A stretch of DNA of 64,000 bases from BTRG01 sp036986275 (GTDB lineage Bacteria; Pseudomonadota; Gammaproteobacteria; Acidiferrobacterales; SZUA-150). The notes beneath the pieces were generated by a model. That model was not told where the DNA came from. It made no database searches and saw only the letters and a program-made list of their open reading frames with translations. The position numbers and the translations under genes are program-made. Below, in pieces: positions 1-10,025 of the stretch; within the stretch, counting starts at the first letter, position 1; each line of letters opens with the position of its first letter. The stretch is taken from assembly GCA_036986275.1 (NCBI GenBank), contig BTRG01000003.1:1-64000 (forward strand). Direction: 5' to 3'.

Positions 1-792
1 CACCGTTTGCAACCCGAGATAAAGTGCCAGATCGACTACAAACCCGCTGGCCCCCACCAAACCGAACTGGAATAATTCGGATAGAAACGGAAACCTGAAT
101 TGATAGAGCCGGCGCAAATGCCGCAGATAACGTACCTGTTCCTGCCAGGACAACTTGCTCTCGCCATGCTGGCGATCAATAAAATGTATGGGCACCTCTC
201 CCGGTTTTCTGAACTCGCCTTTGACCAGTAATTCCAGACCGATCTTGTAACCTATAGGAGAGAGGATGTTGTTCTCAGGCATGTCGCGGTGCCTGAAGGC
301 AAAGAAGCCTGACATGGGATCGTGAATACGTGTTAATGGCAAGGCCAGTAATGTAGCAATACGGGAATTCAGGCGTCTCAACATACCCCAACTTTCATCC
401 AGGCTACCGCCATGGATGTAGCGTGAGCCGATAACAAAATCATTCTCGCCATTGCTCAAACGCTGCAACATTTCTGGAACATTCTTGGCCGGATGAGACA
501 GATCGGCATCCATTACCACAACATAATCGCCACGCGCTTCTTCTATACCGCGCAAGACCGCGGTCGACAATCCCTTATCCTGTTTACGCACAATCATACG
601 TACCGGCAGTTCTTTTGCCAGAGTCAGGCAAATCCCTTCGGAGCCATCCCGAGAGTTGTCATCAACAAAAATGATCTCATAGCTGTGTTGCGCATCATTC
701 ATCGCTCGGGCGACGGATTGCGCGACCTTGGGGATATTTTTTACTTCCCGGTATGTGGGGATGACAATAGAGACTTCGATATGAGCAGGCAT
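1..792 (-). CDS. GT2 glycosyltransferase fused to GtrA-like membrane domain (partial)
   Basis: The reading frame starts at the ATG at 792 and is still open at base 1, giving at least 264 residues. The N-terminal part is a family 2 glycosyltransferase of the dolichyl/polyprenyl-phosphate mannose synthase type: it opens with VSIVIPTYREVKNIPKV, has a nucleotide-binding VDDNSRDG segment and carries the metal-binding motif VMDADLSHP. At the window edge a hydrophobic stretch starting FGLVGASGFVVDLALYLGL matches the start of a GtrA-type membrane domain. Such proteins load a sugar from a nucleotide donor onto undecaprenyl phosphate at the inner membrane. It lies 18 bases after the PAP2 gene and downstream of an ArnT-like transferase, consistent with one lipid-linked sugar pathway. 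The donor sugar cannot be read from sequence. Confidence 0.85.
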   Translation of the reverse strand, partial: MPAHIEVSIVIPTYREVKNIPKVAQSVARAMNDAQHSYEIIFVDDNSRDGSEGICLTLAKELPVRMIVRKQDKGLSTAVLRGIEEARGDYVVVMDADLSHPAKNVPEMLQRLSNGENDFVIGSRYIHGGSLDESWGMLRRLNSRIATLLALPLTRIHDPMSGFFAFRHRDMPENNILSPIGYKIGLELLVKGEFRKPGEVPIHFIDRQHGESKLSWQEQVRYLRHLRRLYQFRFPFLSELFQFGLVGASGFVVDLALYLGLQTV

Positions 793-810
793 GACAACTT
801 CTATGATTAT

Positions 811-1590
811 TTAATTCTTTTGTTGTTTCTGTTGTTTCATAAATCCGGTAATGGCTGTGCCCAGACTGACAATACCTATCAGCCATTGCATCGGCTTTGC
901 GTCGTAACCCGTTTTATGTCCCAGTATTAACCACACCGCCGCCAGACAGAAAAAACCGGCCAATGCAGTCTGGGCACTTTTGCCTTGCATCATATTCCAT
1001 TTATTCATCACCATGCCAGCCACCACGGCCGAAAACCAGCCCAGGGCTGCACCCGCGAGCACATCAAGCGGCCAGTGCGCCCCCACCGCCATGCGCGACC
1101 AGCCTACCAATATCGCCGCAATCAAAACAGCCACTTTCAGTTTCACCGGCAAGGGTGATACACCTATCAAACCCGCGAGGACAAAAGCACCCGCCGTGTG
1201 GCCCGATGGAAAGGCCTTGGCCTTGAGGACAGGGCCTATGATATGGATACTGTCATATGCCAATACGGCAGCCGGACGCAATACACCCAGGCCCCACTTC
1301 ATTCCATGGATGAGAAAAATTGCGATCAATGCAGCAATAAAACTCATAGCCAGCAATCGTGGATTACGGCCGACAAACAAGGCAGGTAAACTCAGGCTTA
1401 CCGCGGCATCACCCAGTATCGTAGTGTAGGCCCAAAAGGCATCACCCGGGTACGCAGCCGATGTGTTATTGATCAGGAGAAATAAAGTTTGATTGATATC
1501 AAGCATGGACACCCATGCCATAATGACCAGCGCCAGCAAGGGTACGGCATAAGACCATGCCGCGGGGGCGATGTATTGATCATTATTCAT
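811..1590 (-). CDS. PAP2-family membrane phosphatase
   Basis: This 259-residue membrane protein has the three phosphatase motifs of the PAP2 superfamily: KWGLGVLRP near residues 98-106, PSGHTAG near 128-134 and SRMAVGAHWPLD near 165-176. The active site would face the periplasm. Family members dephosphorylate undecaprenyl pyrophosphate, phosphatidic acid or lipid A. The ATG at 1590 was chosen over a TTG three codons upstream; it overlaps the end of the GT39 gene by eight bases, suggesting translational coupling. Neighbours on both sides use polyprenyl-phosphate sugars, so a role in lipid-carrier recycling or lipid A dephosphorylation is an inference from context. Confidence 0.85.
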   Translation of the reverse strand: MNNDQYIAPAAWSYAVPLLALVIMAWVSMLDINQTLFLLINNTSAAYPGDAFWAYTTILGDAAVSLSLPALFVGRNPRLLAMSFIAALIAIFLIHGMKWGLGVLRPAAVLAYDSIHIIGPVLKAKAFPSGHTAGAFVLAGLIGVSPLPVKLKVAVLIAAILVGWSRMAVGAHWPLDVLAGAALGWFSAVVAGMVMNKWNMMQGKSAQTALAGFFCLAAVWLILGHKTGYDAKPMQWLIGIVSLGTAITGFMKQQKQQKN

Positions 1591-3073
1591 GGAAATCAAA
1601 ACACTGGTAAAAGGAGTATGTGGTCACAATACTGCCATGCACTTTCCAGGGCAGGGCTGACAGCAACTTGCAGGATGTGAACTGACCACGGTCGCCGGTG
1701 CGCGGTGTTTTGTATTGAACCGGTACTACCATAATCCCCCGGCTACCCTGCCGTGGCGCACCATACCATAAATCAAATTGATCCATGCGCCGGTCCTGTA
1801 CCTGCACCACCACAGGCCGGGCATACCAGGCCAGACGACTGGCCAGACTCCAGTTATTCACCAGTAGCACCGGTTCCGGCCCCGGTGTCCCGGCCATCTT
1901 CCGGCGGTAGGCCTCGGCCTTGTCTGCCACAACCTGCCAGCCGTATAGCGGTGCGAAGGGGTATTTGTTATCCGGAAACGGCAGCCATGGGATAAACAAT
2001 TCACTATGCAGGATTAAAATAACAGGAATAGAATACAGCAGCGCTCCCCAGACAATAATACGGCGTGAACGTTGTTGCCAGCCCGTCACCATCCAGTGTG
2101 ATACTAAAGGCAGCACACTCACCCAGGCCAGGGCCGTCCAGTGCGGCAACGTAATCTCGTATCCGGAGCCCCAGACAAACAACAGCAGTATGGGCAGCAA
2201 GGCCAGGAAAGTCAGCCTGACCCCTTTGTGGCGCCATGATTTGCGTAGCGAGAACACGGCAATAATCACGGCGACGTATAAAGCAGGCGAATAGGCAAAC
2301 ATCTGCCCGCCCTGCGAACTCAGTGCCCGCCCTATGGACCAGTCTCTGGGTTTAAACCCATGATTCAACTGATACAGAAACGAAACCCAGTCATGCTGAC
2401 TGTTCCAGTACAATACCGGCGTGATCAACAACAGGGCAATGACCGTGGCCAGCCAGGCGCCACGATTCCACAACAAACGCCAGCCCAGAATTGGGCCCAG
2501 ATAAGCCAGCGCGGTAATCACCAGGGCGATGGCTGTATATTTCGATAACCCTGCCAACCCCAGGGAGACACCCAGCAACAACCAGTCCTTTAAGGCATCC
2601 TGTTCACCGATGCGGTACAGGGCCAGCAGGCTTAACATGCCAAACAACAACAAGGGTGCTTCCGGTAGCATGGACAGACCGATCAATTGAAACATGATGC
2701 CAAGATGCATCATGGCCACACTACACAGTCCCACCCAGGGCGCCGATTCCGGAAAGAGTCTTTGCGAGAGACGATAAAGCACTGCACTGCTGGCCGCAAA
2801 CAACAACATAGGGATTAAACGCAAGGCAAACTCGCTCTGCGAGAATGGCAATACCAGGGCCTGCAACCAGCCAACTAATGGCGGGTGGTCAAAATAACTC
2901 CAGTCCAGGTACCAGGCATATAACGCATAATGTGCTTCATCAGACCCAAGGCCGACACGCCCAGCCACCAACAAATGTAACAGGGTGGATGCGAGGACTA
3001 TGTATAGTGTCAGGCGTGCGGGGCCTGCGGTTACGAAACGCTGGCGCAGGCTGGCGCCCAGAGACGACAACAT
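1583..3073 (-). CDS. ArnT/PMT-like GT39 glycosyltransferase
   Basis: A 496-residue integral membrane protein with about ten hydrophobic segments. Near the N-terminus it has the GSDEAHY motif (residues 43-49) and FDHPPLVGW (61-69), which are the periplasmic acidic and DHPP signatures of the ArnT/PMT_2 family. These enzymes transfer a sugar from undecaprenyl phosphate to lipid A or proteins on the periplasmic face. It begins only nine bases after the purL stop codon and overlaps the PAP2 gene, so the three glycan genes appear co-transcribed behind purL. The sequence does not establish that the sugar is 4-amino-arabinose; no arnA/arnB genes are present in the window. Confidence 0.85.
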   Translation of the reverse strand: MLSSLGASLRQRFVTAGPARLTLYIVLASTLLHLLVAGRVGLGSDEAHYALYAWYLDWSYFDHPPLVGWLQALVLPFSQSEFALRLIPMLLFAASSAVLYRLSQRLFPESAPWVGLCSVAMMHLGIMFQLIGLSMLPEAPLLLFGMLSLLALYRIGEQDALKDWLLLGVSLGLAGLSKYTAIALVITALAYLGPILGWRLLWNRGAWLATVIALLLITPVLYWNSQHDWVSFLYQLNHGFKPRDWSIGRALSSQGGQMFAYSPALYVAVIIAVFSLRKSWRHKGVRLTFLALLPILLLFVWGSGYEITLPHWTALAWVSVLPLVSHWMVTGWQQRSRRIIVWGALLYSIPVILILHSELFIPWLPFPDNKYPFAPLYGWQVVADKAEAYRRKMAGTPGPEPVLLVNNWSLASRLAWYARPVVVQVQDRRMDQFDLWYGAPRQGSRGIMVVPVQYKTPRTGDRGQFTSCKLLSALPWKVHGSIVTTYSFYQCFDFHE

Positions 3074-3082
3074 GGTATTGAG

Positions 3083-6000
3083 CTAACCCACCCAGCGACG
3101 CGCATTGCGAAACATGCGCATCCATGGACCGTCTTCGCCCCACTCATCAGGATGCCAGGAATAGGTCACGGTACGAAACAAGCGTTCGGGATGCGGCATC
3201 ATTATCGTAAAACGCCCGTCTACCGTAGTCAGGCCGGTAATGCCATGGGGTGAGCCATTGGGGTTATAGGGATATTGCGGCGTCAGTAGATCGCGATGAT
3301 CGACGTAACACATGGACACCTGTTTATCGATTATCAACGCCTGCACATCATCCTCGGCCCGAAACTCGGCCCGTCCTTCACCGTGAGCCACCACCACCGG
3401 CAACATGGAGCCGGTCATACCCTGAAAGAAGATTGAAGGATTCTCCGGTATCTGTACGCGCACCATACGCGCTTCAAATTGCTCGGAATGGTTGCGCACA
3501 AAGTGCGGCCAACGTTCGGCGCCGGGTATCAGATCATGCAAGCTGGACATCATCTGACAACCATTGCAGACGCCCAGGGCAAAACTGTCCGGGCGTTGAA
3601 AAAATTCAGAAAACTGATCCCTGGCACGGCTATTAAAGAGTATGGACTTGGCCCAGCCTTCACCCGCACCCAGCACATCACCGTAGGAAAACCCGCCACA
3701 GGCCGCCAGACCCTGAAAACTCTCCAGGCTTTTGGCGCCGCTTATGATGTCGCTCATGGTGACATCCACGGCCGTGAAGCCGGCACGATCAAAGGCCGCG
3801 GCCATTTCGATATGCCCATTGACGCCCTGTTCGCGCAGAATGGCCATTTGCGGACGCTTGCCCGAGGCAATATAGGGCGCCGCCACATCATCATCTGGAT
3901 CGAAACTCATTCGTGCCGTCAGGCCAGGTTCCGCAACATCCAGCAAGCGGTCGTATTCTTCCCTGGCGCAGCGAGGGTTGTCGCGCAGGCTTTGCATATG
4001 AAAAGTTGTCTCCGACCATGCGCGCTGCAACTCTACACGCGACTCCATGAGAAACAGTGTGCGCTTATTCAATATCGTGATGTTGTCATCATCATTCAAT
4101 GTGCCAATGACATGTGAATAGCGCGCGAGTCCTGCTTTCTTGAGTGCGCCCATGATGCCATCACGACGATCACGCGGGACTTGCAATACGGCGCCCAGTT
4201 CTTCCGTAAACAGACTGGCCAGCGGATTGCTACCCAAATTCTCCAGGTCAACCACCAGACCGGTATGGCCGGCAAAGGCCATTTCACACAAGCAAGCGAA
4301 CAAGCCGCCATCGGAGCGGTCGTGATAGGCATAGACATAACCCAACTCATTCAGCGCCTGTATGACATGAAAGAACAGTCGCAGGATGCGGGCATCATCG
4401 ACATCCGGCGCCTCATGACCCATGGTGTTATAGGCCTGCGCCAGGACAGACCCACCCAGCCTGTTTTTACCTTTACCCAAATCGACCAGGATTAAATCGG
4501 TCTCACCCTTATTCGTACGCAATTGTGGCGTCAGGGTCTTGCGCACGTCCATTACCGGCGAGAAACCCGAGATAATCAATGATACGGGTGCGGTCACACT
4601 ATGCACCGTATCCCCCTCTTGCCACACGGTCTTCATGGACATGGAGTCCTTGCCCACCGGTATGGAGATACCCAGTGTATCGCATAGCTCGGTGGCCACG
4701 GCCTTGACGGTATCATATAAAGCCGCGTCTTCTCCGGCATGACCGGCGGGCGCCATCCAGTTGGCCGATAACTTCACATCGGAAAGTTTTTCTATTCGGG
4801 CCGCGGCAATATTCATCAGCGCCTCAGCCACCGCCATGCGACCGCTGGCAACTGGATCGATCAGGGCCAGGGGTGTACGTTCACCCATGGCCATGGCCTC
4901 ACCGCTATAGCCGCTATAACCGGAGCTTGTGACAGCGACATCGGCCACTGGCACTTGCCAGGGACCAACCATTTGATCGCGGCAGACCATGCCGGTGACA
5001 CTGCGGTCACCTATAGTAATCAGAAAGGTCTTGCTGGCCACTGCCGGCATGCGCAATACGCGGTAAGCGGCTTCCTTGGCATCAATCCTGCCTGTATTAA
5101 AAACGGGCAGGTCTCGTTTAATCCGTTTGACATCGCGTAACATCTTCGGGGGCTTGCCCAGCAAGGTCGATAACGACATATCTATGGGTCTGTCTTTGCG
5201 ATCCGATGTATCACCGGCAAACAGACTGTCGTTCAGCAGCAGTCGTTTATCTGCTTGCGCCGTGCCTACGACCGCATAAGGGCAGCGTTCACGTTCACAG
5301 GCCGCCTTAAAGATATCCAGCGCGTTTTCACGTATGGCCAGGACATAGCGCTCCTGGGCTTCATTGCACCAGATTTCCATGGGTGCCATACCAGGATGAT
5401 CGTTCGGTATCTTGCGTAACTCAAACCGGCCACCCTTCTCGGCATCATTCACCAACTCCGGCAGTGCATTGGAAAGCCCGCCGGCACCGACGTCGTGTAT
5501 CCACATAATGGGATTGGCGTCCGCCAATGAACAACAGTAGTCGATCACTTCCTGACAACGGCGCTGCATTTCCGGATTACCCCGTTGCACCGAGGCAAAG
5601 TCCAGGTCTTCGGAACTGGCGCCTGTCGCCATACTGGATGCTGCGCCGCCACCGAGACCGATCAACATGGCCGGACCGCCGAGGACAACAATGGGTGTGT
5701 TCGCCGGGAAAGGTTGTTTCCTGACATGCTGGCCACGGATGTTGCCCAGCCCTCCCGCCAGCATAATGGGCTTGTGATAGCCGCGTACTTCACCGGCAAC
5801 ATGCATCTCAAAGGTACGGAAGTAACCGCCGATATTGGGACGGCCAAATTCATTATTAAACGAAGCACCCCCTATGGGGCCTTCCAGCATAATATCGAGC
5901 GCGCTGGCGATGCGATCGGGCTTGTCATGATCTGCCTCCCAGGGCTGTTCGGCTCCGGGGATGCGCAGGTTAGATACACTGAAACCTGTTATGCCGGCCT

Positions 6001-7015
6001 TGGGTTTACTGCCCTGTCCCGTTGCCCCTTCATCGCGTATCTCGCCACCAGAACCCGTTGCCGCACCCGGAAAAGGTGAAATGGCCGTGGGATGATTGTG
6101 GGTCTCCACTTTCATCAGGATATGGTTGTCCAGCTCTTCATACCCATACTCGCGGGTTTGTGGGTCGGGGCAAAAACGACCATGATGAAAGCCTTCGATC
6201 ACCGAGGCATTATCGGCATAGGCCACCAAGGTGCCCTGGGGATGTTTTTTATGGCTCTGCCGTATCATGTCGAACAGGGATGAGGGCTGTGACTGTCCGT
6301 TTATAATCCAGTCCGCATTGAAAATTTTATGCCGACAATGTTCCGAGTTGGCCTGGGCGAACATCATCAACTCCACATCGGTAGGATTACGTTTTTCCTC
6401 TGCGTAATACGCATAGAGATAATCCATTTCATCTTCTGACAATGCCATACCCAAACTGTTATTGGCATCAATCAGCGCCTGTATACCCTGCCCCAGAACA
6501 TCCACCAACATCAATATTGCCGGTTCGGCCTCATCAAACAAACTATCTGCCTGCTCAAAACCATCGTTGACTTGCTCGGTCATACGATCATGCAGCAGAT
6601 CCAGAACACTGGCACGCTCATCTTTGCTCAAGGCATCGGTGCTGGTAGCTATATGCCAGGCCACACCACGCTCTATACGCAATACAGGCTGGAGACCACA
6701 ATTACGGGCAATATCCGTCGCCTTGGATGACCACGGTGAAATAGTGCCCATACGCGGTGTCACCAGTATGGTCACATCCTTTTCTGTTGAGACTGTATCT
6801 TCAGGACCATAGGTAAGAATTTTTTCGAGAGCCTTACACTGCTCCTGACTCAGCGTTTCTGACAAGGCGACGAAATGCCAGTATCGTGCTGATACATTCG
6901 TCACCGTGGCCACTATACCCCGCAGGGCGCGCAGCATTTTTTCCTTGCGAAAATCCGATAACGCAGATCGACCGGCCAGATGAACTATATGAGATGTGCT
7001 CTTCTTGTTAGACAA
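3083..7015 (-). CDS. purL: phosphoribosylformylglycinamidine synthase
   Basis: A full-length, 1310-residue, single-chain PurL that converts FGAR, glutamine and ATP to FGAM in purine biosynthesis. The N-terminal FGAM synthase repeats include MKVETHNHPTAISPFPGAATG-type substrate and metal residues and the GDRSVTGMV segment. The C-terminal class I glutaminase domain has the nucleophile in GVCNGCQMM, the HGEGR segment and MPHPER near the end. The annotated start is a TTG at 7015 preceded by GGAG at about ten bases; the next in-frame ATG would remove part of the conserved N-terminal domain. The length matches the large proteobacterial form rather than the split PurLQS form. Confidence 0.97.
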   Translation of the reverse strand: MSNKKSTSHIVHLAGRSALSDFRKEKMLRALRGIVATVTNVSARYWHFVALSETLSQEQCKALEKILTYGPEDTVSTEKDVTILVTPRMGTISPWSSKATDIARNCGLQPVLRIERGVAWHIATSTDALSKDERASVLDLLHDRMTEQVNDGFEQADSLFDEAEPAILMLVDVLGQGIQALIDANNSLGMALSEDEMDYLYAYYAEEKRNPTDVELMMFAQANSEHCRHKIFNADWIINGQSQPSSLFDMIRQSHKKHPQGTLVAYADNASVIEGFHHGRFCPDPQTREYGYEELDNHILMKVETHNHPTAISPFPGAATGSGGEIRDEGATGQGSKPKAGITGFSVSNLRIPGAEQPWEADHDKPDRIASALDIMLEGPIGGASFNNEFGRPNIGGYFRTFEMHVAGEVRGYHKPIMLAGGLGNIRGQHVRKQPFPANTPIVVLGGPAMLIGLGGGAASSMATGASSEDLDFASVQRGNPEMQRRCQEVIDYCCSLADANPIMWIHDVGAGGLSNALPELVNDAEKGGRFELRKIPNDHPGMAPMEIWCNEAQERYVLAIRENALDIFKAACERERCPYAVVGTAQADKRLLLNDSLFAGDTSDRKDRPIDMSLSTLLGKPPKMLRDVKRIKRDLPVFNTGRIDAKEAAYRVLRMPAVASKTFLITIGDRSVTGMVCRDQMVGPWQVPVADVAVTSSGYSGYSGEAMAMGERTPLALIDPVASGRMAVAEALMNIAAARIEKLSDVKLSANWMAPAGHAGEDAALYDTVKAVATELCDTLGISIPVGKDSMSMKTVWQEGDTVHSVTAPVSLIISGFSPVMDVRKTLTPQLRTNKGETDLILVDLGKGKNRLGGSVLAQAYNTMGHEAPDVDDARILRLFFHVIQALNELGYVYAYHDRSDGGLFACLCEMAFAGHTGLVVDLENLGSNPLASLFTEELGAVLQVPRDRRDGIMGALKKAGLARYSHVIGTLNDDDNITILNKRTLFLMESRVELQRAWSETTFHMQSLRDNPRCAREEYDRLLDVAEPGLTARMSFDPDDDVAAPYIASGKRPQMAILREQGVNGHIEMAAAFDRAGFTAVDVTMSDIISGAKSLESFQGLAACGGFSYGDVLGAGEGWAKSILFNSRARDQFSEFFQRPDSFALGVCNGCQMMSSLHDLIPGAERWPHFVRNHSEQFEARMVRVQIPENPSIFFQGMTGSMLPVVVAHGEGRAEFRAEDDVQALIIDKQVSMCYVDHRDLLTPQYPYNPNGSPHGITGLTTVDGRFTIMMPHPERLFRTVTYSWHPDEWGEDGPWMRMFRNARRWVG

Positions 7016-7061
7016 TGAAACGATACTCCGCGTACTCAGCCGGCGATTCCCGCAGACAGGC

Positions 7062-7853
7062 TCATGCTATATCACACCAGGGCAGGCCACGCTCCTGTTC
7101 GGCGACCTTGATATTGTTGTGCTCACAACCCAGCACATCGCTGAGCGCTGTTTGTGCCAGGTAGGGCGTATTGTTTTTCTCACTCAGATGCGCTGTCACC
7201 ATATGCTGTAAATTGCCGGTATCAAGCTGCGCCAATAATGCCGCCGCCATTTCATTATTGAGGTGACCGTACTCACCGCCGACGCGCGCCTTGAGTGAGG
7301 GTGGATAGACGCCTTCCATCAGCATATCGCGATCATGGTTGCATTCGATCACCAGGCTGTCGCACCCATCCAGTTGATCCTTGATATGCGTCGTAATGCT
7401 GCCCGTGTCGGTCAAAATACCCAGCCGTCGTTCCTGTGCTGAAAAAACAAACTGACTCGGCTCCAGCGCATCATGCGGTACCGGAAAAGGCTGCACATCA
7501 ATCTCACCCACGGAAAAGGTTTTATGCGGGCAGAAAATATGTAACTCCGGTAACTTGCCCAGCCTTTCCTGTGTGGCACGATAGGTGCCCGCAGTCATCC
7601 ATACAGGCAGGGAATACTGGCGAGCCACCACGCCCACACCATTAATATGATCACCATGCTCATGTGTCACGAGAATAGCGCTGATGTGGGAACCCTCGTA
7701 ATCAAGCATACGCAAACGCGTTGTGGTCTCACGGGCAGAAAACCCGCAATCCAGCATCAGACAGGTATCGCCGGATTCAATCAGGGCCGCATTGCCCCGG
7801 CTACCGCTTCCGAGAAAAGCAAACCGCATCGTCGGTGGATTGCCTATGTGCAT
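7062..7853 (-). CDS. MBL-fold metallohydrolase, YycJ/WalJ type
   Basis: This 263-residue protein has the metallo-beta-lactamase metal motif THEHGDH at residues 63-69, an upstream LDCG segment and a later IECNHD segment with further metal ligands. The opening MRFAFLGSGSRGNAALIE is characteristic of the small YycJ/WalJ-like group, probable nucleases or phosphodiesterases acting on nucleic-acid substrates. The start is uncertain: the ATG at 7853 has AAGGGG almost directly against it, while the ATG at 7829 fits the family N-terminus better but has a poorly placed ribosome-binding site. It lies 46 bases upstream of purL and follows bamC on the same strand. Confidence 0.85.
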   Translation of the reverse strand: MHIGNPPTMRFAFLGSGSRGNAALIESGDTCLMLDCGFSARETTTRLRMLDYEGSHISAILVTHEHGDHINGVGVVARQYSLPVWMTAGTYRATQERLGKLPELHIFCPHKTFSVGEIDVQPFPVPHDALEPSQFVFSAQERRLGILTDTGSITTHIKDQLDGCDSLVIECNHDRDMLMEGVYPPSLKARVGGEYGHLNNEMAAALLAQLDTGNLQHMVTAHLSEKNNTPYLAQTALSDVLGCEHNNIKVAEQERGLPWCDIA

Positions 7854-7865
7854 CCCCTTTCAGAA

Positions 7866-8957
7866 TTATTGTAATTGTTGGGAAAGTAATCTCAGAATTT
7901 TCTCACTCGTAGCGCTGGAAGCGACCACGCCCTGACGGTTCAGCACGCGCACTTCACTGCCGTTTTCCCTTGCTTGAATACTGATCTGAAAATATTCCTC
8001 ATCAGCGTCATCATCATCGTCAAACAATCCGCCAAACAAACCTTTGCTACTCTTAGCACCAGCAGGATCAATGTAATGCACATAATAAATGTTAGCGGCA
8101 CGATCACGGTCCTGTACTGTGAATCCCACTCGATCCAGTGAAATACCCACACGACGCCAGGCCTGCTCCAGTGGATCAGCCAGCAACAGTACCATCTGGC
8201 CCTGCTCGTCTTTCTTGAACGTGACCGCCGGTACATCATTCCTGATTGTGTCACCAACCTGTATGGCATCGTCTTTACTGCTGCCAAGATAGACCATCAA
8301 CAGCTTTAACAACTCGGCTTCCAGCTCCGGGTCAGCGGCCCTGGGCTGCCACAGGGTCTCCACCGCGTCGGTAGCGCCTCCGGCGACAACGACTTCTTCC
8401 ATGCCTCGATGACTGATAAAGACCTCCATGGTACCGGTAACATTGCCATGCTCCAGACGAAAACGAAATTGATCCTTTAGACCCGTTGAGTAAAGCGCCC
8501 CAAGTGCTTCAGTAAACCAGCCTTGCACCGCACCCAGGCTGAGACTGCCGTCATTCTCTTTCCAGTTGGTTTCCAGTATGCCGGTTTCGGGGTTTTGCAA
8601 AGTAATCTCGAAATCCAGCTTACGGATAAAGCCCTTCAGCTTGAACCAGAGGGGCTCGGCCTCTGCCTTCACTACCAGCCAACGCTGCGAACCGGCGCGC
8701 CGCATCTCAAAACCCTCATATCGGGGCAGCAGGGATTCCGTGATCTTGACGACGGGGTCGCGCTTGCGCGATTCCAGCGCCACCGCACTACTGGTCCTGA
8801 CAGGGAGTGAGCTTTCATTGGGCAGGGCCGACAGACCAGGCGGTACTTCCAGCGGGGGGCGTATAGCGGCGCTGGTATAGTCCTTCTCTTTTGTACTGGA
8901 ACAACCACCCAGAATAAGGGCCGGCAGCAACACTATCGACAATAGAAATTTATTCAT
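7866..8957 (-). CDS. bamC: outer membrane assembly lipoprotein BamC
   Basis: A 363-residue lipoprotein with a short signal peptide ending in the lipobox LGGC (Cys19). It has the layout of BamC/NlpB: a disordered N-terminal linker with PPGLS, then two helix-grip domains separated by a linker around residue 220. BamC binds BamD in the beta-barrel assembly machinery on the periplasmic face of the outer membrane. It sits 25 bases downstream of dapA on the same strand, the arrangement known from other Gammaproteobacteria. An acidic patch of consecutive aspartates near residues 310-318 (FDDDDDADEE) is an unusual detail. Confidence 0.9.
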   Translation of the reverse strand: MNKFLLSIVLLPALILGGCSSTKEKDYTSAAIRPPLEVPPGLSALPNESSLPVRTSSAVALESRKRDPVVKITESLLPRYEGFEMRRAGSQRWLVVKAEAEPLWFKLKGFIRKLDFEITLQNPETGILETNWKENDGSLSLGAVQGWFTEALGALYSTGLKDQFRFRLEHGNVTGTMEVFISHRGMEEVVVAGGATDAVETLWQPRAADPELEAELLKLLMVYLGSSKDDAIQVGDTIRNDVPAVTFKKDEQGQMVLLLADPLEQAWRRVGISLDRVGFTVQDRDRAANIYYVHYIDPAGAKSSKGLFGGLFDDDDDADEEYFQISIQARENGSEVRVLNRQGVVASSATSEKILRLLSQQLQ

Positions 8958-8982
8958 ATAACAAAAACTCTCCTGGAGTGAC

Positions 8983-9864
8983 CTAACTATTCAAAATCCC
9001 GGCCTGTTGCATGGCCTGTTGCAAGGGCCCCTGACATGATTCGGACAACTCGGTGAGAGGCAGGCGAATATGCCCCTCCATCAGGCCCATACGGGCGACG
9101 GCCCATTTGACTGGAATGGGGTTGGACTCCAGGAACAGGTTGGTATGCAGCGGCACCAGGCCGTCATTAATTTCCCGTGCCCCGGCATCATCACCGGCCA
9201 GTGCGGCCTCGCACATCCGGCTCATGGCATTGGGTGCGATATTGGCCGTCACCGAAATATTGCCCCTGGCGCCGAGCAGTATCAGATCCAGTGCCGTGGC
9301 ATCATCACCGGAATAGACCTCGATCTGCTCACCACAGCGGCTAAGGATGTCACGGCTACGGTCCAGATCACCGGTGGCCTCCTTGATACCTATTATATTG
9401 GGTATCACCGCCAGCCGTGCCACGGTCTCCGGCAACATGTCACAGGCGGTACGGCCCGGGACGTTGTAGAGTATCTGTGGCACATCCACGGCCTCGGCCA
9501 CGGCCTTGTGATGCAAGTACAGCCCTTCCTGGGTGGGTTTATTATAATAGGGTGTCACCAGCAGACAGGCATCGGCCCCGGCCTGTTGCGCACAACGGGT
9601 CAGCGCTATGGCCTCGGTCGTGGAATTGGCGCCGGTCCCCGCAATGATGGGGATACGACCGGCGGCATGCTCCACTGCGTCGCGTATGAGCTGGCAATGC
9701 TCCCCCATGTCCAGCGTCGCGGATTCACCGGTGGTGCCGGCCACGACCACGGCATGGGTAGCATTTTCGATGTGAAAATCCAGCAGGCGCTTGAATGCAG
9801 GCACATCAACAGCACCGCTTTCCTGCATTGGCGTTACCAACGCCACCATACTTCCGTGAAACAT
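8983..9864 (-). CDS. dapA: 4-hydroxy-tetrahydrodipicolinate synthase
   Basis: This 293-residue TIM-barrel enzyme condenses pyruvate with aspartate semialdehyde, the first dedicated step of lysine and diaminopimelate synthesis. Active-site residues are intact: Schiff-base lysine in GIKEATGD (Lys161), Tyr133 in YNVPGRT, and the GTTGES loop at 43-48. Length and start (MFHGSMVALVTPM) are normal for the family. It begins the dapA-bamC-MBL-purL run of minus-strand genes. The upstream region to 10025 is shared with the divergent galT-like gene and presumably contains both promoters. Confidence 0.97.
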   Translation of the reverse strand: MFHGSMVALVTPMQESGAVDVPAFKRLLDFHIENATHAVVVAGTTGESATLDMGEHCQLIRDAVEHAAGRIPIIAGTGANSTTEAIALTRCAQQAGADACLLVTPYYNKPTQEGLYLHHKAVAEAVDVPQILYNVPGRTACDMLPETVARLAVIPNIIGIKEATGDLDRSRDILSRCGEQIEVYSGDDATALDLILLGARGNISVTANIAPNAMSRMCEAALAGDDAGAREINDGLVPLHTNLFLESNPIPVKWAVARMGLMEGHIRLPLTELSESCQGPLQQAMQQAGILNS

Positions 9865-10025
9865 GATCTAAAGCCCGTCTGGGTGTGGAGTAGACCCGGA
9901 TGGTACTGATACCACCGGGCCCTGACAAGCGAGAGCCGATATCGATGGCGGCATAAGATTTCCTGCTTGGCGCGCCCTTGTTCCCGGGAGTAAGCTCGCC
10001 CTTATTGTCAATCAGGGTCGTAAAT

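Noticed and set aside
9070..9909. 279-codon plus-strand open frame
   Set aside because: Antisense to dapA, whose frame has clear family motifs; the opposite frame has no recognisable protein.
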